Shown here piece after piece: positions 26,759 through 35,176 of a stretch of DNA of 64,000 nucleotides. Made by a program: the position numbers and the translations under genes. The DNA is from Clostridium collagenovorans DSM 3089 (GTDB lineage Bacteria > Bacillota > Clostridia > Clostridiales > Clostridiaceae), in the NCBI RefSeq assembly GCF_900130005.1, contig NZ_FQXP01000013.1, forward strand, positions 1-64,000. The letters are read 5' to 3'. The notes under the pieces are model-generated. The model had not been told where the DNA came from and made no database searches. It saw nothing but the letters and a program-made list of their open reading frames with translations. Each line of letters opens with the position of its first letter. The first letter of the stretch is position 1.

Positions 26759-27484
26759 ATGTTACTTAACTCCCTATATTCTTTTATGGGTTCTTTGTGT
26801 TTCGGTGTACTGTTTAATGTTAAAGGTCTTAATTTATTAGTTGCTGGTATAGGTGGCGGACTTGGATGGTTTTCTTATGAAATATTCAATGCCATAGGTG
26901 CTGTAGGTTCTACTTATGCACTTTTCATAGCAACCATAATAATAAGTATTTATTCTGAGGTTATGGCAAGGGTTTTAAAACAACCTGTAACTATCTTCGT
27001 TGTTTCAGCTATGATACCTCTTGTACCAGGAAGTGGTATGTATTATACAACCTTCCAAGCTATTAGTGGAAATTTAGAAGCCTCTGTAAGCTTTGGTCTT
27101 AAAACTCTATATGATGCTGGTTCTATAGCAATAGCTATAATATTTGTTTCAACCTTAGCTAGAATTGTAAAGTTTAAGAACAAAAAACATATTTCTAATA
27201 TGGCAACCAACTTAGAAAGTGATGAATCTACTCCAAGTGTAGTTTATGAAACTGGCTCTGAGAAAGTATTTGCAACTATAAATACTGAGGACAGCGCTGA
27301 CTGCGACATAAATAACGAAGATAATAAGGATAGTGATAATAGCATATCTTCTAAGGACAATGATTCTGAAGAGGATGATGAATATGATGATATACTTATT
27401 GATACTGAATCTATAAAGAAAACAAATAAAACTTTCAGCCCTGATGAGAGTAAAAAAGATAATATAGAAAATAAAAAAGAGTAG
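26759..27484 (+). CDS. threonine/serine exporter, C-terminal half with acidic tail
   Basis: Residues 1-140 form about four to five membrane segments of the ThrE_2 (DUF3815) type, with the VARVLKQPVTIFVV-like and MIPLVPGSGMYYT motifs. It starts 3 bp after its partner's stop, with GGAGGTG spanning the junction, so the two are co-translated. Unusually, residues about 145-241 are a hydrophilic, acidic, low-complexity tail rich in Asp, Glu, Ser, Asn and Lys (for example DNDSEEDDEYDD). The core is full length without this tail, so the tail is an added, probably disordered cytoplasmic segment. Confidence 0.88.
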   Translation: MLLNSLYSFMGSLCFGVLFNVKGLNLLVAGIGGGLGWFSYEIFNAIGAVGSTYALFIATIIISIYSEVMARVLKQPVTIFVVSAMIPLVPGSGMYYTTFQAISGNLEASVSFGLKTLYDAGSIAIAIIFVSTLARIVKFKNKKHISNMATNLESDESTPSVVYETGSEKVFATINTEDSADCDINNEDNKDSDNSISSKDNDSEEDDEYDDILIDTESIKKTNKTFSPDESKKDNIENKKE

Positions 27485-27510
27485 TGTATTATGATACATT
27501 ACTCTTTTTT
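27473..27510. terminator. bidirectional terminator between exporter pair and recQ
   Basis: AAAAAAGAGTAGTGTAT pairs with ATACATTACTCTTTTTT (one mismatch or G-T pair). It spans the exporter stop codon and the end of recQ. Confidence 0.8.
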
Positions 27511-29264
27511 ATTACCTCCATAAAGTCCTCTCCATATCTTTCAAACTTAACTTCCCCTATACCCTTAATTAAAAGCATATCCTCTTTATTAATAGGTTTT
27601 TTAGCACTTAACTCTTTTAATGTTGCATCAGAGAATATTATATATGGAGGTATCTTTTCATTTTCAGCTATAACTTTTCTTAAAGCTTTTAATTCATTAA
27701 ATAGACCACTCTCACCCTTTGTATTTTTAGATGTAGCTTCTATCCTCATATATATAGTTTCACTTTCTTTTATAAACTGAACTGCCTTATTAGTTAACTT
27801 AACTATACTAAACATATCCTTAGTTAAAGCAAGATATTTTTCTGAAATCAAATAGTTTATAATCTCTTTTATCTCGCCAATAGTATAATTTTTTATAATT
27901 CCATAGGTTGATAGCTTATCCATAGCTAAAGCCAATATTTTTTGGTTTTTAGAGCCTCTAAGCACCTCTGCAATCAATCCAACTCCATAGGATTCCTTCA
28001 TTCTATATACACATGATATTATCTTCTGAGATTCTACTGTTATATCCTTAAGTTCATAATCCTGAGTACAATTACTACAATTGTGGCAATTATCCCAAGT
28101 AATATCCTCTCCAAAGTATTCTAATATGTATTTCCTTAAACATTTATTAGTATGACAATAATTATCTATACTTTGGAGTTTATCATACTCTATGGCAGCT
28201 CTATCAGAATTAGCTATGCTAGTGTTTATCAAATACTGCTGAGTATTTATATCCCTTGAGTCATAAAGTAGAATACATTCCCCTTCTTCTCCATCACGTC
28301 CAGCTCTCCCAGCCTCCTGATAATAGGATTCAATATTTCTAGGAATGTTATAATGAATTACGAATCTTACGTTAGACTTATCGATACCCATACCAAAAGC
28401 ATTAGTAGCTATCATAACTTTAGCATCATCATATAAAAATAAGTCCTGATTCTCTTTTCTTTCTTCATCCTCAAGACCACCATGATACTTAGTAACACTA
28501 AAATCTAATTTTTTTAAAAAGATATACAACCTCTCTACATCTTTTCTTGTAGCAGCATATATTATTCCACTGCTCTCAATATTACTTTTCAAATAATCTA
28601 CTATGTAAGATTTTCTATCCCTACTTTTAACAACCTTAAAACTTAAATTATCTCTATTAAATCCTGATACATAAATATTAGGTTCCTGAAGCTCTAACAA
28701 CCTTACAATATCATCTTTTACAAGCTCCGTAGCTGTAGCAGTAAAAGCACTTATAACAGGCCTAGGATTTAGATCCTCAATTAAGGAAGATATCATTCTA
28801 TAACTAGCTCTAAAATCATGACCCCATTGTGACACACAATGAGCCTCATCTATGGCTATTTGATCTACAGGTAATATCATAAGTATATTTCTAAAAAGAT
28901 GGCTCTCAAGCCTTTCTGGAGCCACATAAATCAATTTGTAGTCTCCCATACTAGCTCTATGAATTATTGTATTTAATTCTTCATTACTCAAACTACTATT
29001 TATATATGCTGATTTAATTCCCAAACTATTTAGAGTATCCACTTGATCCTTCATCAAAGATATTAATGGTGAAATAACTATTGTTACACCCCCAAAATAC
29101 ATTGCAGGTATTTGATAACAAATAGACTTTCCTCCACCAGTAGGCATAATCCCAAAAGTATCTCTGTGAGATATTATACTTTCTATTATTTCTCTCTGCC
29201 CTTCTCTAAAATCATCATAGCCATAATATTTTTTTAAAATTTCATTTATACTAAGCAGAATCAT
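27489..29264 (-). CDS. recQ: ATP-dependent DNA helicase RecQ
   Basis: A 3'-5' DNA helicase for recombination and replication-fork repair. The 591-residue chain has an SF2 helicase core with Walker A MPTGGGKS, DEAHCVSQWGHDFR, SAFTATAT and QEAGRAGRDG. The RecQ zinc site follows (CLRKYILEYFG then CHNCSNC), then a winged helix and a C-terminal HRDC domain (KKPINKEDMLLIKGIGEVKFERYG). A run of Gs lies close to the ATG at 29264. It begins 10 bp after the CsoR-like gene stop and is probably co-transcribed with it. Confidence 0.95.
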   Translation of the reverse strand: MILLSINEILKKYYGYDDFREGQREIIESIISHRDTFGIMPTGGGKSICYQIPAMYFGGVTIVISPLISLMKDQVDTLNSLGIKSAYINSSLSNEELNTIIHRASMGDYKLIYVAPERLESHLFRNILMILPVDQIAIDEAHCVSQWGHDFRASYRMISSLIEDLNPRPVISAFTATATELVKDDIVRLLELQEPNIYVSGFNRDNLSFKVVKSRDRKSYIVDYLKSNIESSGIIYAATRKDVERLYIFLKKLDFSVTKYHGGLEDEERKENQDLFLYDDAKVMIATNAFGMGIDKSNVRFVIHYNIPRNIESYYQEAGRAGRDGEEGECILLYDSRDINTQQYLINTSIANSDRAAIEYDKLQSIDNYCHTNKCLRKYILEYFGEDITWDNCHNCSNCTQDYELKDITVESQKIISCVYRMKESYGVGLIAEVLRGSKNQKILALAMDKLSTYGIIKNYTIGEIKEIINYLISEKYLALTKDMFSIVKLTNKAVQFIKESETIYMRIEATSKNTKGESGLFNELKALRKVIAENEKIPPYIIFSDATLKELSAKKPINKEDMLLIKGIGEVKFERYGEDFMEVIKKSNVS

Positions 29265-29274
29265 ATCCCCCTTA

Positions 29275-29589
29275 TTACTTTGTAAACATTAGTAAGGTAG
29301 ATATGATTTCATCTAACTTCTCTACTGGAATGCACTTTTCATCCTCAGTAAAACATTTATTAGCATAGTTTTTAAACATTATTACTCCAACCTTGTTCAT
29401 CGCTGCCTTAACTGCACTTACCTGCACCAAAATATCTCTGCAGCATCCATTTCCTTCAACCATTCTTTCTATGCCCTTAACTTGACCTTCTATTCTTCTA
29501 AGTCTTACTAATAAATCTTTATTTACCTCTTTTAGTTTTTCATTAGAATCCTCTTCCACAACCGTATTTACTTTGTTCTCATCCATCAT
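29275..29589 (-). CDS. CsoR-family regulator lacking the metal-site histidine
   Basis: A 104-residue all-helical repressor of the CsoR/RcnR/CstR (DUF156) family, seen from LLVRLRRIEGQVKGIERMVE, CCRDILVQVSAVKAAMNKVG and NKCF. Copper-sensing CsoR uses a Cys-His-Cys site. Here the first Cys (Cys50, with a neighbouring Cys49) and the last Cys (Cys79) are present, but the His position four residues before Cys79 is Tyr75. A Cys pair without His is the pattern of CstR-type persulfide sensors, so sulfide or redox sensing may be likelier than copper. No copper or sulfur gene is adjacent: it sits 10 bp upstream of recQ, which it may share a transcript with. Confidence 0.88.
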   Translation of the reverse strand: MMDENKVNTVVEEDSNEKLKEVNKDLLVRLRRIEGQVKGIERMVEGNGCCRDILVQVSAVKAAMNKVGVIMFKNYANKCFTEDEKCIPVEKLDEIISTLLMFTK

Positions 29590-30077
29590 TTAAACTCCTC
29601 TCCACTAAACTAAAACATAAAAAACTTAATAAATTATATAATCTATTTTCCCTTAAGACTTTTATTCATATATATTCCCTATATTTTCTCACACTTAATA
29701 TCCACATAAATATATATATTAAAATAAATGTTAAAACTACATTTTAAGACTTTATATTAATATATTGTGATGCTTTATTTCAATATATTAATATTACAAT
29801 ACTTTATTTCAATTAACTTCTAATTTGAAAACATAAATTTATTTTCTTATTTATCAGATAAGATTATACCATTGATAAATTCTTTACTCAACTTATTAAA
29901 ATATATAATAACTTTATTCAGTTTTTTATATATCGTTACAAAGAATATATAAAATATCTCCTTTAGTCATATTAACTATTATAATAAAAAATATCCTTTA
30001 ATTTCATAATAAATTTCATATAAAGAAAATTTCCCTATATATTATATAATGCAATAAAATTATATAGCGCAATAAAA
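29590..30077. other. intergenic region, nothing recognised
   Basis: About 490 bp of A+T-rich sequence between pssA and the csoR-recQ unit, both on the minus strand. It should hold the csoR promoter. I see no gene or defined RNA element. Confidence 0.5.
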
Positions 30078-30107
30078 AAGCCACTAAGAGCTTTTTCTTA
30101 GTGACTT
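30078..30107 (-). terminator. pssA terminator
   Basis: AAGCCACTAAGA (30078-30089) pairs with TCTTAGTGACTT (30096-30107) with one G-T pair, followed on the minus strand by TTTTT. Confidence 0.8.
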
Positions 30108-30112
30108 ATTAT

Positions 30113-30643
30113 TTACATTTTTTTAAGTTGCAACTTACTATTCATTAAGTATGACAATATTAGCATTAAAGCTACAGTTACCATAGAAGATACTTCTATC
30201 TTTACAATCATTAAAAATATTGCGTAAATAGAAAGTAACATTCCTGCGAGAGTTATTGGTATACCCTTAAATACTCCATCAAAGTCAGTTATGTTGTACT
30301 TAGCTAATCTATATGCACCTGCAATCGGGAATATTAAAAGAATACAATAACCTATGATACCGAACTGATGTAATGCAGTCATATTAAAAATTAGCACAGC
30401 GGGTGCAACCCCAAATGATATTATATCTGCTAAAGAATCTAATTCTTTTCCTAAAGGACCATCTACATTTAACTTTCTGGCAATTCTGCCATCATACCTA
30501 TCAAATAACGCAGCAGCAACAATAAAAAGAGCTGCTAACGAATAATTTTCCATTCCTGTACTACTCATCATTAATGATAAAATTCCGCAACCTAAATTGC
30601 TAAATGTAAACAAGTTAGGAATAGCATTTTTTATTTTTTCCAT
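30113..30643 (-). CDS. pssA: CDP-diacylglycerol-serine O-phosphatidyltransferase
   Basis: Makes phosphatidylserine from CDP-diacylglycerol and serine in the membrane. The 176-residue protein has about six hydrophobic segments and the CDP-alcohol phosphotransferase motif D-x2-DG-x2-AR-x8-G-x3-D-x3-D, seen as DRYDGRIARKLN then GPLGKELDSLAD. AGGAGAT lies before the ATG. Phosphatidylserine decarboxylase is not adjacent, so the usual pssA-psd pairing is not seen in this window. Confidence 0.92.
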   Translation of the reverse strand: MEKIKNAIPNLFTFSNLGCGILSLMMSSTGMENYSLAALFIVAAALFDRYDGRIARKLNVDGPLGKELDSLADIISFGVAPAVLIFNMTALHQFGIIGYCILLIFPIAGAYRLAKYNITDFDGVFKGIPITLAGMLLSIYAIFLMIVKIEVSSMVTVALMLILSYLMNSKLQLKKM

Positions 30644-31018
30644 ACAATCTCCTTCCTTTTTTAATTAATATATAAATAATATCGAATATTGGAGATAAAA
30701 TCAACCTTATAATAATTAAGTTTTTCTTACACTTCACTCTTAAAACTTAGTAAATAATTAAATTTTTCTTTTAATCCCCTCCTTTATTTTACTACTAATA
30801 AATATATTTTATCACTTTATAAAAATTTTTAAAACCTTTTCGGCTTACATTTGCATAAATTAATAATAGAAATAGATACTATAACTAAATTTTTTAGTTA
30901 TTAAACTAAATTCTATATATAATTTCTATAAATATATTAAAATTATGAATATTTTTATATTTAGTCGTAAATACTATAATATAAGATTTTTAGTATGTTA
31001 ATAATGAAATTAAAACTA
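30644..31018. other. intergenic region between divergent pssA and abrB
   Basis: About 375 bp of A+T-rich DNA with promoters for both flanking genes expected. Nothing else was recognised. Confidence 0.5.
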
Positions 31019-31047
31019 TTGACTTTTAATGTTATTAATGTTATGAT
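31019..31047 (+). promoter_or_regulatory. abrB promoter
   Basis: TTGACT (31019-31024), a 17-bp spacer and TATGAT (31042-31047) lie 47 bp upstream of the abrB start. Confidence 0.65.
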
Positions 31048-31094
31048 TTAACCATAAATAAAGTCGAACTTTGTTTGATTAGGAGGTAAATTGT

Positions 31095-31340
31095 ATGAAA
31101 TCAACAGGGATTGTTAGAAAAATTGATGAATTAGGCAGAATAGTTATTCCAATAGAATTAAGAAGAACTTTAGATATTGAAATTAAAGATTCTTTAGAAA
31201 TATTCGTTGATGGTGAACACATTATATTAAAGAAATATAACCCTTCTTGTATCTTCTGCGGAAATGCAAGAGACGTTGTAAACCACAAGGGTAAAAATAT
31301 TTGCCAAAACTGTTTAAATGAATTAAAATCAAATTCTTAA
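31095..31340 (+). CDS. abrB: AbrB-family transition-state regulator with zinc-ribbon tail
   Basis: An 81-residue DNA-binding protein. Residues 1-50 are nearly the classical AbrB swapped-hairpin domain (MKSTGIVRKIDELGRIVIP, ELRRTLDI, LEIFVDG, IILKKY). The C-terminal third differs from Bacillus AbrB: it holds two CxxC pairs (CIFCG and CQNC) and probably binds zinc. AGGAGGTAAATTGT precedes the ATG. AbrB proteins repress transition-phase genes and affect sporulation and toxin timing; that role here is inferred from the family. Confidence 0.92.
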   Translation: MKSTGIVRKIDELGRIVIPIELRRTLDIEIKDSLEIFVDGEHIILKKYNPSCIFCGNARDVVNHKGKNICQNCLNELKSNS

Positions 31341-31413
31341 TTTTAACTAAATTATATTAATACTAATTAATTTAAGTAATTTAGATAATTTAAGTATTTT
31401 AACCGCTTCAATT

Positions 31414-31447
31414 AAAATAGCAGGTGCTTTAGGGTACCTGCTATTTT
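31414..31447 (+). terminator. abrB terminator
   Basis: AAAATAGCAGGT (31414-31425) pairs perfectly with ACCTGCTATTTT (31436-31447), followed by T residues. Confidence 0.85.
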
Positions 31448-31455
31448 TATACCTT

Positions 31456-31614
31456 CTACTTTTTAGAAAATCCATAAACTAAACATCCTACACCAAATCC
31501 AATACCACTAAAAATTAATCCAAATCCTAAAACTTTACTGGCATTCTTTATTTTCCTTTGTCTTAAAGTATACTTAATAGGTAATTCTATTTCTAAATCT
31601 AACTTTTGTCTCAA
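31456..31614 (-). CDS. small membrane protein (52 aa)
   Basis: A 52-codon frame starting at a TTG (31614) with GGGGGCTGAAGCA upstream. The first 24 residues are charged (LRQKLDLEIELPIKYTLRQ), and the rest is one glycine-rich hydrophobic segment (VLGFGLIFSGIGFGVGCLVY) ending in SKK. The layout suggests a small single-pass membrane protein. No function is recognised. It converges on abrB and stands alone. Confidence 0.55.
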   Translation of the reverse strand: MRQKLDLEIELPIKYTLRQRKIKNASKVLGFGLIFSGIGFGVGCLVYGFSKK

Positions 31615-31777
31615 TGCTTCAGCCCCCTTTAAATTATTTATTAAGCCATATATATATTATATAATAATTTTAATTTAATATATTTATCATTAAAATTATA
31701 TACTTAAATTCACAATTTCATCTCGGAAGTTTAACGTTAAAATCGCATTTTAACTTATTTTTTAATACATTGTATAA

Positions 31778-31813
31778 ACCCCCTTTAAGGTTATAAATGA
31801 CCCTAAAGGGGGT
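31778..31813 (-). terminator. aspS terminator
   Basis: ACCCCCTTTAAGGT pairs with ACCCTAAAGGGGGT (one mismatch) 12 bp downstream of the aspS stop. Confidence 0.8.
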
Positions 31814-31824
31814 AAACTTTTTTA

Positions 31825-33618
31825 TTATTCTTCTTTTTGATCTTCTTTAATAGCTATTCCTAATTCATTTAATTGTTTTAAATCAACTACATTTGGTGCC
31901 TCTGACATTGGGCAATATGCGTTTTGATTTTTAGGGAATGCTATAACATCCTTTATGTTATCTGTACCAGCTAAGAACATAACTAATCTGTCTAGTCCAT
32001 AAGCTATTCCACCATGTGGAGGTGGTCCATATTTGAATGCTTGAAGTAAGAATCCAAATCTTTCCCATGCACTTTCTTGTGTAAAGCCTAAAGCTTTAAA
32101 CATTCTTTCTTGAGTTTCAGAGTCATGTATTCTTATACTTCCTCCACCTAACTCTTCACCATTTAAAACTATATCATAAGCCTTTGCTCTAGCTTTTTCC
32201 GGTGCTGTTTCTAGTAATTCTAAGTCTTCATCCTTAGGGCTTGTGAATGGATGGTGTTTTGCAACATATCTGTTTTCTTCTTCATCATACTCAAATAATG
32301 GGAAGTCAGTAATCCATACAAACTCATAATTATTGTTGTCTTTTAATATTTCTAATTGCTTAGCAAGCTCTAATCTTAAAGCACCTAAAGATTGTAATAC
32401 AACCTCATCTTTATCAGCAACTATTAATATTAAATCTCCAACCTTAGCACCAGCAGCTTCAATTAAAGATTTTAATTGTTCTTCACTGAAGAATTTAGCT
32501 ATAGGTGATTTTATTTCTTCTTCTGATTTATATGCAATCCAAGCTAATCCTTTAGCTTTATATGTTTTTACAAATTCGCCTAACTTATCTACTTGCTTTC
32601 TTCCCATAGAAGCACAGTTTTCTGCAACTACGCATCTTACTGAACCACCATTCTCTAAAGCACCTTTGAATACAGCAAATTCAGTATCTGCTACAGCTTC
32701 AGAAATATTTTTTATTTCCATACCAAATCTTAAATCTGGTTTATCTGAACCGTATTTATCCATTGCTTCTGAGTAAGGCATTCTTCTTATTGGAAGAGAT
32801 ACATCTACACCCTTTACTTCTTTAAATATTCTTTGAATTAATCTTTCGTTTATAGCGATAATATCATCTTCTTCAACGAAAGACATTTCACAGTCTATTT
32901 GAGTAAATTCTGGTTGTCTATTTGCTCTTAAATCCTCATCTCTAAAGCATTTTACTATTTGGAAGTATCTATCATAACCAGATACCATTAATAATTGCTT
33001 AAATATTTGAGGTGATTGAGGTAATGCATAGAACTTACCTGGGAAGTTTCTACTTGGAACTAAGTAGTCTCTTGCTCCCTCTGGCGTACTCTTAGTAAGC
33101 ATAGGTGTTTCCATCTCTAAGAATCCGTTTTCATCTAAGAAATCTCTAACAATCTTAGTAGTTTTATGTCTTATCATTAAAATCTTTTGCATATCTGGTC
33201 TTCTTAAATCCAAATATCTATATTTTAATCTAACATTTTCTGCTGCATCAAGATTTTCTTTTATATAAATAGGAGGAGTTTCAGATTCTGATAATATTTT
33301 TATCTCTGCACCCTTTAATTCTACTTTTCCTGTTGGTAAATGATCATTTGCAGCCTCTCTCATAACTAGTTCACCAGTTACTGCTATACAGAATTCTGGT
33401 TTTACTAAATCAGATTTTTCAAAGGCTTCTTTATTTATAGCTTCTCCAAATACAACTTGAAGTAATCCAGTTCTATCTCTTAAATCAATAAATACTAAAC
33501 CTCCAAGATTTCTTTTTCTTTGAGCCCATCCCATTACAGTAATTTTCTGTCCAACATGGCTTTCTCTAGGCTCACCACACATCATGGTTCTCTTTAAGCC
33601 TTTAAGCGCTTCTCCCAT
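31825..33618 (-). CDS. aspS: aspartyl-tRNA synthetase
   Basis: Charges tRNA-Asp with aspartate. The 597 residues match the bacterial-type enzyme. An N-terminal OB-fold anticodon-binding domain (VMGWAQRKRNLGGLVFIDLRD) is followed by class II motif 2 (FRDEDLRANRQPEFTQID), a GAD insertion domain (about 285-420) and motif 3 (GIAYGLDRLVMFLAG). The bacterial OB fold and GAD insert identify the bacterial lineage, which may be discriminating or non-discriminating. It lies downstream of hisS on the same strand, separated by a hairpin and 286 bp. Confidence 0.97.
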   Translation of the reverse strand: MGEALKGLKRTMMCGEPRESHVGQKITVMGWAQRKRNLGGLVFIDLRDRTGLLQVVFGEAINKEAFEKSDLVKPEFCIAVTGELVMREAANDHLPTGKVELKGAEIKILSESETPPIYIKENLDAAENVRLKYRYLDLRRPDMQKILMIRHKTTKIVRDFLDENGFLEMETPMLTKSTPEGARDYLVPSRNFPGKFYALPQSPQIFKQLLMVSGYDRYFQIVKCFRDEDLRANRQPEFTQIDCEMSFVEEDDIIAINERLIQRIFKEVKGVDVSLPIRRMPYSEAMDKYGSDKPDLRFGMEIKNISEAVADTEFAVFKGALENGGSVRCVVAENCASMGRKQVDKLGEFVKTYKAKGLAWIAYKSEEEIKSPIAKFFSEEQLKSLIEAAGAKVGDLILIVADKDEVVLQSLGALRLELAKQLEILKDNNNYEFVWITDFPLFEYDEEENRYVAKHHPFTSPKDEDLELLETAPEKARAKAYDIVLNGEELGGGSIRIHDSETQERMFKALGFTQESAWERFGFLLQAFKYGPPPHGGIAYGLDRLVMFLAGTDNIKDVIAFPKNQNAYCPMSEAPNVVDLKQLNELGIAIKEDQKEE

Positions 33619-33853
33619 ATTCTGTTCCTCCTTGTAAATATGTTTAATGTTATTTATCCTATACCATAGGCTTATTAGTCAAATAATACTAAATAATTTT
33701 TATTTAAAATCCATCTTTCATTATACAACGTATATCAAAAACTATTCAACTATTTTAGTAATATCTAAGTTTTAATTAATATTCTACCATATTAATCTTT
33801 TTACTTATTCCTTAATAAGCATTACCTCTAAAAAGAATGAAGAGGTTTATTAG

Positions 33854-33904
33854 AATATATATCCTTAACTTAGAAAGTACTTCCCAAAGTTAAGGATATA
33901 TATT
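33854..33904 (-). terminator. perfect 18-bp hairpin after hisS
   Basis: AATATATATCCTTAACTT (33854-33871) pairs perfectly with its complement at 33887-33904, abutting the hisS stop codon. The T tail is poor, so it could be a terminator or a 3' RNA-stabilising hairpin. Confidence 0.6.
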
Positions 33905-35158
33905 TTATCTTTTTAATATACTTATTATCTTTTCTATGTTACATAAACTAGATGTTATTTTTTCACTGTTATTCATATCTTTTATTTCTATTATACCTGA
34001 CTCTATTTCAGAGTCTCCTAATATAACTGAATATCTAGCATCTATTTTATTTGCAAACTTCATTTGCGCCTTTACACTTTTACCTAAGTGGTCACATTCA
34101 CATTTAATATTTTCACTTCTTAAAGTGTTAGCTAATTTTATAGCTTCTATAGATCCTCTTTCACCCATAGAACCTATGTAAATATCCATATAATTTGGTT
34201 TAGGTAATTCTATCTCACTTTGCTTTAATGCTAATAGTAATCTTTCAATTCCCATACCAAATCCAACTGCTGGTGTATCAGGTCCACCTATTTCTTTTAT
34301 TAAGTTATTGTATCTTCCTCCACCACAAAGAGTACTTCCATCCTTATCAATGAATTCAAATACTGTTATAGTGTAATAGTCTAATCCTCTTACTATTAAA
34401 GGATCTATATTATAAGGTATTCTTAAAGCTTCTAAGTATTCTTTTAACTTACTAAAGTGAGCTACACAATCCTCACATACATAATCTAAAATGCTCGGTG
34501 CTTTATCTACAATAGATTTACAGTGCTTATTTTTGCAGTCTAAGATTCTTAAAGGATTCTTTTCAAATCTAGTCTTACATACATCACATAACTCATCATA
34601 TTGTTCTTTTAAATATGCCTTTAGAGCCTCATTATATCTTGCTCTACAAGTTGGGCAACCTATATTATTTATATTAAGAGATACCCCCTTGATTCCTAAT
34701 CTTCTATAAACTTCCCATATGATACTTATAATCTCCGCATCTGATGAAGCTTCTTTAGACCCGAATATCTCTACTCCAAATTGGTGGTGCTGTCTAAGTC
34801 TTCCCTTTTGAACATTCTCATATCTAAAAGCAGGAGTGAAGTAAAACATTTTTGTTGGTTGAACATCACTATATAAACTGTTTTCTATAAATGCTCTAAC
34901 TACTGGAGATGTACCCTCTGGTTTTAAAGTCATACTTCTATTTCCTTTATCATCAAAAGTATACATTTCCTTTTGTACTACATCTGTAGTATCCCCAACG
35001 CCTCTTTTAAAAAGTTCTGTAGATTCAAACATAGGAGTTCTTATTTCTCTACAACCATATGTACCTGCTATTTCTCTAAACATTTCCTCTAAGTATTGCC
35101 ACTTATATGAATCCTTAGGTAATAAATCCTTCGTGCCCTTTGGCGCTACAATATTCAT
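33905..35158 (-). CDS. hisS: histidyl-tRNA synthetase
   Basis: Charges tRNA-His. The 417-residue class II synthetase has KGTKDLLP, motif 2 (RYENVQKGRLRQHHQFGVE), the histidine-binding RGLDYYT, GGGRYNNLI and motif 3 (AVGFGMGIERLLLAL). Residues about 165-240 hold an insertion with several CxxC pairs (GCPTCR, CDVCK, CEDC), likely a zinc-binding insert seen in a subset of Firmicute HisRS. It starts 18 bp after hemZ, so the two are co-transcribed. The pair hisS-aspS is a conserved Firmicute neighbourhood. Confidence 0.97.
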   Translation of the reverse strand: MNIVAPKGTKDLLPKDSYKWQYLEEMFREIAGTYGCREIRTPMFESTELFKRGVGDTTDVVQKEMYTFDDKGNRSMTLKPEGTSPVVRAFIENSLYSDVQPTKMFYFTPAFRYENVQKGRLRQHHQFGVEIFGSKEASSDAEIISIIWEVYRRLGIKGVSLNINNIGCPTCRARYNEALKAYLKEQYDELCDVCKTRFEKNPLRILDCKNKHCKSIVDKAPSILDYVCEDCVAHFSKLKEYLEALRIPYNIDPLIVRGLDYYTITVFEFIDKDGSTLCGGGRYNNLIKEIGGPDTPAVGFGMGIERLLLALKQSEIELPKPNYMDIYIGSMGERGSIEAIKLANTLRSENIKCECDHLGKSVKAQMKFANKIDARYSVILGDSEIESGIIEIKDMNNSEKITSSLCNIEKIISILKR

Positions 35159-35176
35159 CTGTAAACCTCCCTTAAA

